NCBI GenBank assembly: GCA_035650355.1
Contig: DASRHT010000046.1
Coordinates: forward strand, 72,028-136,027
Origin: DASRHT01 sp035650355
GTDB taxonomy: Bacteria; Chloroflexota; Ktedonobacteria; Ktedonobacterales; Ktedonobacteraceae
Direction of reading: 5' to 3'
Length of the DNA stretch: 64,000 nt
Shown piece by piece: positions 17,374 through 24,988 of the stretch. A program made the position numbers and the translations under genes. How positions within the stretch are numbered: position 1 is the stretch's first letter; each line of letters starts with the position of its first letter. Under the pieces are notes generated by a model. That model made no database searches, was not told the origin of the DNA, and worked only from the letters and a program-made list of their open reading frames with translations.

Positions 17374-19125
17374 ATGCACACCGGCATCTCCCGCTCTGCG
17401 CTCATCCGCCGCTTTATAACCATGATGCAACCGCTATCATCAACGGTACGCCAACACAATTTATCTCTTCTGGAGAATGAACGCTTTGACGTTCTCGTTA
17501 TCGGCGGTGGCATTACAGGCGCTGGCGTCGCCCTGGATGCTGTCGCGCGAGGATACAAAGTGGCGCTGGTCGAAAAAAACGATTTCGCCAGCAGTACGAG
17601 CAGCAAATCGACCAAGCTTGTGCATGGCGGCATTCGCTACCTGCCAAACTTCGATTTTGCCCTGGTGCATGAGGCGCTGGTTGAGCGCGGCCTGCTTCTC
17701 CAGAACGCCCCGTTTCTTGTCCATCCGGTAGCCTTTGTGCTACCCATCTACGAACATGACCGTCACCCGGTCGGCATCCCATTTACCACGCCAGGAGGCG
17801 TTGGCCTCGGCCTGATCCTTGATGTCGGACTCTGGCTCTATGATCTGCTCGCGGGCCGGCGCAATATCCGCCGCCACCACCGTCTGAGCCGCGAGCAGGT
17901 GATGAATCTGGCGCCCTCCCTGGTAACGGACGAGCTGAAATCTGGCTACGTCTACTACGACGGTCAGACCCATGATGCTCGCCTCACCATGACGCTGATC
18001 CGCACGGCGGCCCAGTATGGCGCTACGACTGCGAACTACGCCGGCGTCACTTCTTTTGTAATGGAAAACGGCAAGGTTTGCGGAGCGCATGTCTGCGACT
18101 ATATCGCCAATCAGGAAGTGACGGTACGAGCCAGGCATATCGTCAACGCCACCGGCGTCTATGCCGAGCAGCTAGAGGCGCTCACCGGCGAAGAGCCGGA
18201 AGTTAAAGTCGAGCCAAGCAAAGGCGTACACCTGGTTTTCTCTCGCGAGACGTTGCAACTGGGCGATAGCGCGATTGTGCTGCCCGAGACCGACGACAAG
18301 CGCATTCTATTCATTGTCCCCTGGGAGTCCCGCGCCATTTACGGCACCACCGATACCGGCACCGGCGATCTCGATCATCCCATTGCTTCGCACGAAGATA
18401 TTACTTACCTTCTGAATCATCTTAAACGCTACCTTTCAATACCGCTCACACGGGACGATATTATCAGTGTCTATTCCGGCTACCGTCCCCTGGTAAAACC
18501 GAACAAACCAGGACAATCGACCGCGAAGCTTTCGCGCACGCATGTGGTGCTGCAAGGCGATTCGGGCCTTGTAACCATCGTTGGCGGCAAGCTCACGACT
18601 TACCGGCGCATGGCTCAAGATACCGTGGATGTGCTCAATCGTCGCGACGGCTCCAAACCTGTGCATCCCACGGAACATATGCCATTGCAGGGAAGCGCGG
18701 GCTGGTCCAGCCAACAAAAGGTCATCACCCGCCGGGCCACGGAACTCGGCCTGGCAGCAGATATTATTGAGCAACTAAAAAGGAGCTACGGCACGAACGC
18801 CTTTGCGCTATTAGACATGATTGCCGGGGACCCATCGCTGGCGGCGCGACTGATCGACGACCTGCCCTATATCTGGGCCGAGGTCCTCTATGCCTGTCGC
18901 CAGGAAATGGCTATGACCCCTTACGATATCCTGGCACGCCGCACCTCCATCACGCTGGAAGATCGCCAACGGGGCCTGGGCATCGTTGACCAGATGGCAG
19001 CGGTCATGGCCCAGGAGCTTCACTGGACGCCCGACCAGCAACAGGCTATGATTGATGCATATCGCACTTCTATACAACAACAGATGGCCGCCGAACACAT
19101 AACCGTCGAGGCCAGTGCTTCGTAG
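17374..19125 (+). CDS. glpD: FAD-dependent glycerol-3-phosphate dehydrogenase
   Basis: A 583-residue flavoprotein that oxidises sn-glycerol 3-phosphate to dihydroxyacetone phosphate and passes electrons to the respiratory chain. The FAD-binding motif is DVLVIGGGITGAGVALDAVA, followed by SSTSSKSTKLVHGGIRYL, typical of GlpD/GlpA. The C-terminal helical domain of GlpD is present (about residues 430-570). The ATG at 17374 has GAGGAG 6 bases upstream. The TAG stop is the first part of a repeat copy (TAGGGGCC). Confidence 0.95.
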   Translation: MHTGISRSALIRRFITMMQPLSSTVRQHNLSLLENERFDVLVIGGGITGAGVALDAVARGYKVALVEKNDFASSTSSKSTKLVHGGIRYLPNFDFALVHEALVERGLLLQNAPFLVHPVAFVLPIYEHDRHPVGIPFTTPGGVGLGLILDVGLWLYDLLAGRRNIRRHHRLSREQVMNLAPSLVTDELKSGYVYYDGQTHDARLTMTLIRTAAQYGATTANYAGVTSFVMENGKVCGAHVCDYIANQEVTVRARHIVNATGVYAEQLEALTGEEPEVKVEPSKGVHLVFSRETLQLGDSAIVLPETDDKRILFIVPWESRAIYGTTDTGTGDLDHPIASHEDITYLLNHLKRYLSIPLTRDDIISVYSGYRPLVKPNKPGQSTAKLSRTHVVLQGDSGLVTIVGGKLTTYRRMAQDTVDVLNRRDGSKPVHPTEHMPLQGSAGWSSQQKVITRRATELGLAADIIEQLKRSYGTNAFALLDMIAGDPSLAARLIDDLPYIWAEVLYACRQEMAMTPYDILARRTSITLEDRQRGLGIVDQMAAVMAQELHWTPDQQQAMIDAYRTSIQQQMAAEHITVEASAS

Positions 19126-19224
19126 GGGCCAGGTTTACCGCGCCCGCCCGCGATTTATCGCGTTCCCGTTCGGGCCAGGTTCACCACGCCTGGTGCGCAC
19201 AATTGCACCATTAGGAGGACAACA
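19122..19224. repeat. Composite repeat between glpD and dhaK
   Basis: A degenerate family A start (GTAGGGGCCAGG) supplies the glpD stop. GCCAGGTTTACC and GCCAGGTTCACC form an imperfect direct repeat around the palindrome CGCGATTTATCGCG. A related GCGATTTATCGC occurs at 28272-28283. Confidence 0.55.
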
Positions 19225-20226
19225 ATGAAGAAATTGATCAACAAGCCTGAAATGGCTGTCAAAGAGGCGATGGCGGGGATGGCTGCCGCCCACCCTGACC
19301 TTATTCGTGTAGACCTGGAGCAGCAGATTATTGTCCGCAAAGATGCTCCGGTACGAGGCAAGGTTGGCGTTATTTCTGGTGGTGGCAGCGGACATGAGCC
19401 GATGCATGGCGGCTTCGTCGGCATGGGCATGCTTGACGCCGCCTGCCCTGGCGCTGTTTTCACCTCACCGGTCCCCGACCAGATGCTGGCAGCCACCCAG
19501 GCGGTCGATGGAGGAGTCGGGGTGCTCCACATCGTCAAGAATTACACCGGTGACGTGCTCAACTTCGAGATGGCCGCGGAACTGGCAGCCGCCAACGGCG
19601 TCCAGGTCGAGAGCGTTGTTACCAACGATGATGTGGCGGTGCAGGATAGCCTCTACACGGCAGGACGACGCGGCGTTGGCGTGACCGTTTTGCTGGAGAA
19701 AATCGTCGGCGGCTTCGCGGAAACGAAAGCGCCCCTGGAAAAAGTGGCGGAACTTGCTCGCAGAGTCAATAGTCAGGGGCGTAGCATGGGCATGGCGCTC
19801 ATCTCCTGCACCGTGCCAACCGCGGGCAAACCAACCTTTGAGCTGGGCGACGATGAGATGGAGATTGGCATCGGCATCCACGGCGAACCGGGGCGCCGCC
19901 GCGTCAAGCTGGCTCCCGCCGATGATATCACGGAAATGCTGGCAATGCCCATCATCGAAGATCTGGGCCTCAAGTCCGGCGAGAACGTGCTGGCAATGGT
20001 CAACGGCATGGGCGGCACTCCGCTCATTGAGCTGTACATTGTGTACAACGCGCTCAACCGCATCCTGCAAGGCAAACGGATCAGCATTGCCCGCTCGCTG
20101 GTCGGCAGCTACATCACATCTCTGGAAATGGCTGGCTGCTCCATCACCCTGGTGCGTCTCGACGACGAGCTGACCCGCTACTGGGATGCTCCCGTCCACA
20201 CGCCCGCGCTGCGCTGGGGCGTATAA
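19225..20226 (+). CDS. dhaK: Dihydroxyacetone kinase, DhaK subunit
   Basis: A 333-residue subunit that binds dihydroxyacetone covalently as a hemiaminal through a histidine. The ligand-binding segments are VISGGGSGHEPMHGGFVG near the N-terminus and IGIGIHGEPG, holding the substrate-binding His. The length is normal. AGGAGG lies 7 bases before the ATG. DhaL and the phosphotransferase fusion follow, completing a PEP-dependent kinase. Confidence 0.96.
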   Translation: MKKLINKPEMAVKEAMAGMAAAHPDLIRVDLEQQIIVRKDAPVRGKVGVISGGGSGHEPMHGGFVGMGMLDAACPGAVFTSPVPDQMLAATQAVDGGVGVLHIVKNYTGDVLNFEMAAELAAANGVQVESVVTNDDVAVQDSLYTAGRRGVGVTVLLEKIVGGFAETKAPLEKVAELARRVNSQGRSMGMALISCTVPTAGKPTFELGDDEMEIGIGIHGEPGRRRVKLAPADDITEMLAMPIIEDLGLKSGENVLAMVNGMGGTPLIELYIVYNALNRILQGKRISIARSLVGSYITSLEMAGCSITLVRLDDELTRYWDAPVHTPALRWGV

Positions 20227-20278
20227 TAGCTGCGGTTGGAAAGAGGCAAATATTTCTTAATCAAAGGACCGTACATCG

Positions 20279-20917
20279 ATGACGAACGAACAGATTATGA
20301 GCTGGTTAGAGCGCATAGCCGACGTGTTGCACGAGAATGCGCAGTACCTGACTCAGCTCGATTCGCCTATTGGCGACGCGGATCATGGCATTAATATGGA
20401 TCGCGGCTTCACAGCTATTCGCGCTAAATTTTTAGATATGGCAACGATGGATATCGCCAGCCGCTTAAAAACGGTCGGCATGACGCTCGTCTCCACCGTG
20501 GGAGGCGCGAGCGGCCCGCTTTATGGAACAGCATTTTTACGAGCCGCCACAGCCGCGTCGGGCAAGCAGGAACTTGCGCCTGCCGACCTTGTGGCGATGC
20601 TGGATGCCTTTCTCGGCGGCATTGTAGCCCGCGGCAAAGCTCAACCTGGCGAAAAAACAATGGTAGACGCGCTCACTCCCGCCGTTAGTAGTGCGAAAGA
20701 GGCCCTGGCTCAAGGAAAGGATACCGCAGAGATTACCGCCCGTGCAGCCGCGGCAGCAGAAGAGGGGATGAAAGCGACCATCCCGATGCAGGCAACCAAA
20801 GGGCGCGCAAGCTATTTAGGTGAGCGCAGCATTGGACACCAGGACCCGGGCGCGACATCGAGCTGGCTGATAGTGCGCAGCCTCTCAGAAGCGTGTACTT
20901 CGACTCCGCGCCCCTGA
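20279..20917 (+). CDS. dhaL: Dihydroxyacetone kinase, ADP-binding DhaL subunit
   Basis: A 212-residue DhaL protein. The Mg/nucleotide-binding aspartates are in IGDADHGINMDRGF and the conserved GGASGPLYGTAFLRA and KGRASYLGERSIGHQDPGA follow. In PEP-dependent enzymes DhaL keeps a bound ADP that is rephosphorylated by DhaM and then phosphorylates DHA on DhaK. The last ten residues are not conserved-looking. Confidence 0.95.
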   Translation: MTNEQIMSWLERIADVLHENAQYLTQLDSPIGDADHGINMDRGFTAIRAKFLDMATMDIASRLKTVGMTLVSTVGGASGPLYGTAFLRAATAASGKQELAPADLVAMLDAFLGGIVARGKAQPGEKTMVDALTPAVSSAKEALAQGKDTAEITARAAAAAEEGMKATIPMQATKGRASYLGERSIGHQDPGATSSWLIVRSLSEACTSTPRP

Positions 20918-20965
20918 GTGAAGCGAGCATAGAGCGTTTCAAGGTACGTAGAGGGGAGCATAGAT

Positions 20966-23662
20966 ATGACGGTGGGACTGGTTATTGTGGCACATAGCGC
21001 CCAACTCGCGGCAGGTGTCGCCGAGCTTGCAGGCCAGATGACAAAGGGCGCAGTTCGCATTATAGCAAGCGGAGGGGCTGGCGATGGCGTGCTGGGCACA
21101 TCGGCTGATGTGATCCTTACGGCAATTCAGACAGCCGATGATACGGATGGCGTGCTGATCCTGCTCGATCTGGGTAGCGCGATCCTCTCGACCGAAATGG
21201 CGCTCGAAATGCTGGACGACGAGCAGCGCCACCGCGTGACGCTCACCTATGCCCCCCTGGTAGAGGGAGCCGTGACGGCAGCCCTCGAAGCCTCGCTTGG
21301 GCATTCGCTGGCCCAGGTGAAGACGGCAGCCGAAAAAATTGCAACCCCTGCCCAATTGCAGCAATTGAAACCATTCGAGCAAGAGGCAACCGCAAAGGAT
21401 GGTCTTGATATTCCGCCAGCCAATACTGATGCTGTGTCTAGCAGGGCAGGGGCGAGCCCTGCCTCTACGGTTGGCGGCAAGGAAGGTCCTTATGCTGTAG
21501 GGGCAATCCCTGGCGGTTGCCCTGCTCCAGAGGCCTATACGCTACACATTACGCTCACGAACCCGCTCGGACTGCATGCTCGTCCCGCCAGTCTCTTTGT
21601 ACAAACGGCGGCGCGCTTCCAGACTAACATTCAGGTACAGGGACATGGCAAGCAGGTTGACGCGACCAGCATCATCGGCATTCTCTCGCTGGGCGCACGC
21701 AAAGGCGATACCATCACCCTTTCCGCCTCTGGCAAAGATGCCCAGGCAGCCCTTGCTGCTCTGGACAAGCTGGCACAGGCAGGCTTCTATGAAGCAGAGC
21801 CTGAGCAGAAACAGGAGCAGCAGGCTAAACCAGCCGCGAGCGCAAAACCTGCTTCGCAGCGTCCTGCTGGACAAGCCGGTAATGTCTGGCAGGGCATTAC
21901 TGCATCGGCGGGTGTAGCTCTTGGTCCCGCATTGTTATATATGCCAGACGCTCCCTCGCTCGCTTCGCTGGAACAGCGGACCATCCCGCCCGCACAGGTT
22001 ACGGCTGAGCAAGACCGCCTGCGTCAGGCTCTTCAGACAACTATTGAGGAACTGCAAAAACTGGCGCAGCAGCTTCAAACGCGGGTAGGTTCAGGGGAGG
22101 CGGCTATTATCGAGGCGCAGGAACTGATGTTGCGCGATCCCCTTTTGCTGGATGCCTCCCTGCGCATGATTGCCGAGCAGCATAGCGATGCCGCCAGCGC
22201 GCTCGCCAATGTCGGAGAGAAGCAGGCCGCGACCCTGGCAACGTTGAACGATCCGCTGCTAGCAGGGCGCGCTGCCGATATACGCGATGCCGCCAGCAGA
22301 GCAGTGCGCCATTTGCGCGATCTGGGGACCTCTGAGCAAGACCTGAGCGCCATTGACCGCCCTGTTATCCTCGTTGCCCGCGACCTGGCTCCATCTGATA
22401 CGGCGAAATTGCGTCCCGAGACGATCGCGGGGATCGTCACCGTGCTGGGAGGGCCAACCGCCCACGCCGCGATCCTGGCGCGCGCTCTGGGCATCCCCGC
22501 TCTTGCTGGCCTGGACGAACTCGCTTTGAACGTGATCCAGCCTGGAGACGAGTTGGGGCTAGATGCTGATAACGGCTTTCTCTACCTGCGCCCCTCGCCT
22601 GATATCCGCAGTGCCATCACCGAGAGGCTGGCAGTCCAGCAACAGCAAAAAGCCACCCTTCAGGCCAGAGCGCGCCGGACTCAGGCTCCATTGTATCTGG
22701 GAGATAGCCAGATTCACCTGCTGGCGAATGTTGGTAGCGAGGCCGAAGCGGAGGCTGCGCGCCAGTGGGGAGCCGAAGGCATCGGGCTGCTGCGCACCGA
22801 GTTCCTCTTCGCCAGCGCCGCCACCATGCCGGACGAGGAAGAGCAACGTCGCCAGTACGCCAGCGTTTTTCGCGCCTTTAGCGGTTCGCCGGTTATGCAG
22901 AACAGACCCATCACCGTTCGCACCCTTGACGCGGGCGCGGATAAACCAATGCCCGCGCTGCAATCGGTCATTGGCACAGTTCACGAGGCCAATCCCGCCC
23001 TCGGCCTGCGCGGCGTGCGCATCCACCTGGCCCACCCCGAGCTGTTAGAGCAACAATTAAGCGCCATCCTGCTGGCAGCAGCCGATACCGGCATCAATCT
23101 GCATATCATGTTGCCAATGGTTACTACTATTGAAGAGGTAGAGGAGATCCAGGCCATTTTTCAGCGCGTCTACGATGGACGTGTGCAGCGCGGCATCAAG
23201 GTACCTGCTAGTGTGCCACTCGGCATCATGGTTGAGGTGCCTTCGACCATCGTCATGGCAACAGAGCTGGCGCAACGGGTAGACTTCTTCAGCATCGGCT
23301 CAAACGATCTGACGCAGTACACGCTGGCCTGTGACCGCACCAATATCGCCGTTGCCTATCTCTACAACCCGATGCAGCCGGCAGTGTTGCGCCAGATTCG
23401 CCATCTGGCAACCGCCGCGCGCAACAAGGGGAAGCCGGTCGCAGTCTGTGGCGAGATGGCGGGCGATCCCGTGCTCGCTCCTGTTCTGGTGGGGTTGGGG
23501 GTGAACGAACTAAGCATGGCCCCCACCGCTATCCCAACGGTACGAGCCGCGCTTGAGGGCTTCTCTTTTGAGCAGATCAGCGAGGCCGCAGAACAGGTCT
23601 GCCAGGCCAGCACCGTGGAACAAGTGGCGAAGCTCTGTGCAGACTTACAACAAAGGCGGTGA
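20966..23662 (+). CDS. dhaM: DhaM EIIA - HPr - complete Enzyme I fusion
   Basis: An 898-residue phosphotransferase. Residues 1-135 form a mannose-type EIIA (DhaM) with active His10 in VIVAHS. Residues 191-275 are HPr with His204 in GLHARPAS. Residues about 305-898 are Enzyme I with phosphohistidine His500 in GGPTAHAA, the complete C-terminal PEP-binding barrel (GIGLLRTEFLF, FFSIGSNDLTQY) and Cys in VCGEMAGDP. E. coli DhaM also joins EIIA, HPr and EI, but its EI part is short; here EI is complete, so PEP can feed DHA phosphorylation without a separate PTS. The EIIA-HPr linker (residues about 146-187) is encoded by repeats (21402-21524). A second linker is Gln/Lys/Ala-rich. Confidence 0.95.
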   Translation: MTVGLVIVAHSAQLAAGVAELAGQMTKGAVRIIASGGAGDGVLGTSADVILTAIQTADDTDGVLILLDLGSAILSTEMALEMLDDEQRHRVTLTYAPLVEGAVTAALEASLGHSLAQVKTAAEKIATPAQLQQLKPFEQEATAKDGLDIPPANTDAVSSRAGASPASTVGGKEGPYAVGAIPGGCPAPEAYTLHITLTNPLGLHARPASLFVQTAARFQTNIQVQGHGKQVDATSIIGILSLGARKGDTITLSASGKDAQAALAALDKLAQAGFYEAEPEQKQEQQAKPAASAKPASQRPAGQAGNVWQGITASAGVALGPALLYMPDAPSLASLEQRTIPPAQVTAEQDRLRQALQTTIEELQKLAQQLQTRVGSGEAAIIEAQELMLRDPLLLDASLRMIAEQHSDAASALANVGEKQAATLATLNDPLLAGRAADIRDAASRAVRHLRDLGTSEQDLSAIDRPVILVARDLAPSDTAKLRPETIAGIVTVLGGPTAHAAILARALGIPALAGLDELALNVIQPGDELGLDADNGFLYLRPSPDIRSAITERLAVQQQQKATLQARARRTQAPLYLGDSQIHLLANVGSEAEAEAARQWGAEGIGLLRTEFLFASAATMPDEEEQRRQYASVFRAFSGSPVMQNRPITVRTLDAGADKPMPALQSVIGTVHEANPALGLRGVRIHLAHPELLEQQLSAILLAAADTGINLHIMLPMVTTIEEVEEIQAIFQRVYDGRVQRGIKVPASVPLGIMVEVPSTIVMATELAQRVDFFSIGSNDLTQYTLACDRTNIAVAYLYNPMQPAVLRQIRHLATAARNKGKPVAVCGEMAGDPVLAPVLVGLGVNELSMAPTAIPTVRAALEGFSFEQISEAAEQVCQASTVEQVAKLCADLQQRR
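21402..21524. repeat. Repeat cluster inside the dhaM-ptsI reading frame (families D and A)
   Basis: A family D copy (21402-21484: GTCTTGATATTCCGC ... TCTAGC ... GGCGGCAAGGAA) is interrupted by a family A copy (21441-21468) and followed by another (21497-21524). Together they span 123 bases, exactly 41 codons, and encode most of the EIIA-HPr linker. Confidence 0.8.
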
Positions 23663-23808
23663 TTCTGCATCCCGTCGCAGGGCAAGCGCAAGGCATTGCC
23701 CCTACAGCCTCCGCGCTGTGATTCTGCATCCCCCACAGGGCGGGGGCAAGCCCCGCCCCTACCATCATTGCCGATTCCTCGGTAGGGGCGGGGCTTGCCC
23801 CCGCCCTG
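23659..23808. repeat. Cluster of three family A copies with a 15-bp direct repeat
   Basis: GTGATTCTGCATCCC occurs at 23659-23673 (overlapping the fusion-gene stop) and 23719-23733, each followed by a family A copy (23678-23705 and 23736-23763). A third copy at 23781-23808 is the exact reverse complement of the second over 28 bases, with a 17-base spacer. The cluster fills the gap between two convergent genes and may act as a bidirectional terminator. Confidence 0.85.
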
Positions 23809-23816
23809 CTCCCTGC

Positions 23817-24827
23817 CTAGCGCGATATCGCGACCACGATATCGCGCTTTTTGATGACGCGATCTACCGCATGGGCAAACTGCGTGTATGGTGGTTCATT
23901 CAGCACCCGCAGACTGCTATGCCGCTCTATCAGTTCGACCAGCGCCGCGCGTTCAATGCGTGTGGCATTCCAGGCCAGCGCGAGCGAGCCACCAGGTAGC
24001 AGCATACGCTCCCAAACGGGCAATGACTCGCTGAGCAGGCTGGCAATTTCGCCGAAATGCTGAATGCCATAGGGCAGATCGCCCACGATGGCATGCACGC
24101 GTGGCCCGCCCGCGACCTCGCGCATATGCAGAGCGGCCTCGCGGGTGTTACCGTGGGCCAGCACTAGCAGCCGCGTCTCCCCCTTCGGCCCGATCTCGAA
24201 CTGGTGACGTCGCCCTGCTCTACGAGAACGTTCATCGATCTCTTTCACGCGCATGCCCTCACCGGCAAGATATTGCCTGACAAAAACCGCCGTCGTCTCC
24301 ACATCCTGGCGTTCCAGCTCGATCCCAAAGGCATCATAGCCATAGGCCAGCGCCAGAAAGAGCGTCGTGCCGCCACCTGCTAGCGGATCAAGGATGCGCA
24401 GCCGCTGCGCATATTGCTCGCGATAAGCGCCAGCGAACAAAGCGACATTCAACAGCACACGGGTGAACACCTCGTTCGTCTTGCCGCGATAGCGCCTGGC
24501 CTCCGCCATCTCCAGTGGCACAAACGGGGTAAATCGTGGCTCCAGCGGACGCAACAGCGGCCCTTCCACATCTCCGATCCGTTCGAAGTAATCGTACACT
24601 TCGCTGACCGCGCCCAGGCGAAAGAGGCTATCAAAGACCGTTGGGGATGGAATGCGAGCAGGATCAAGCGTCGCCAGCAAGTAGCTCTGGCCTGCGAGCG
24701 TAACCGGAGCGACCTCATCAATAGCTGCTGCTAGCGGACTGGCAAGCAGCTCAGGAGTCGCCAGCGAGGCCGTCATATGCGCGTATTGCGTTGTGCGCTG
24801 CGGCGTGATTTTCAGGGCAAGCTTCAT
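23817..24827 (-). CDS. SAM-dependent methyltransferase, Trm11/RNA-methylase-like
   Basis: A 336-residue protein. The Rossmann core has motif I LDPLAGGGTTLFLALAYGYDAFG and motif IV VGDLPYGIQHF, in the style of THUMP/Trm11-type tRNA guanine methylases and N6 DNA methylases. The N-terminal 110 residues lack an obvious THUMP signature. The end KKRDIVVAIS fits the last strands of the fold. Target (tRNA, rRNA or DNA) is unknown. No SD is visible at the chosen ATG; MTASLATPELL 17 residues later is an alternative start. Confidence 0.75.
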   Translation of the reverse strand: MKLALKITPQRTTQYAHMTASLATPELLASPLAAAIDEVAPVTLAGQSYLLATLDPARIPSPTVFDSLFRLGAVSEVYDYFERIGDVEGPLLRPLEPRFTPFVPLEMAEARRYRGKTNEVFTRVLLNVALFAGAYREQYAQRLRILDPLAGGGTTLFLALAYGYDAFGIELERQDVETTAVFVRQYLAGEGMRVKEIDERSRRAGRRHQFEIGPKGETRLLVLAHGNTREAALHMREVAGGPRVHAIVGDLPYGIQHFGEIASLLSESLPVWERMLLPGGSLALAWNATRIERAALVELIERHSSLRVLNEPPYTQFAHAVDRVIKKRDIVVAISR

Positions 24828-24923
24828 GAGAGGAGTATAGCATAGCTAACAAGAGTCCCAAAGAGTGTACGAGGGGTCCCTGTAACTTTTCTTCATTGCG
24901 TGCCGTGTGATGTAGGGGGAAAA

Positions 24924-24950
24924 CAGGGCAGGGGCAAGCCCTGCCCCTAC
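24924..24950 (-). repeat. Family A palindromic repeat upstream of formate dehydrogenase
   Basis: CAGGGCAGGGGCAAGCCCTG, then CCCCTAC. It folds with an 8-bp stem (GGGCAGGG/CCCTGCCC). It ends 38 bases before the chosen FDH start. Confidence 0.85.
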
Positions 24951-24988
24951 CAACGTTCTTGATGTGTAAAACAGAAAGTAGAAAAGAG

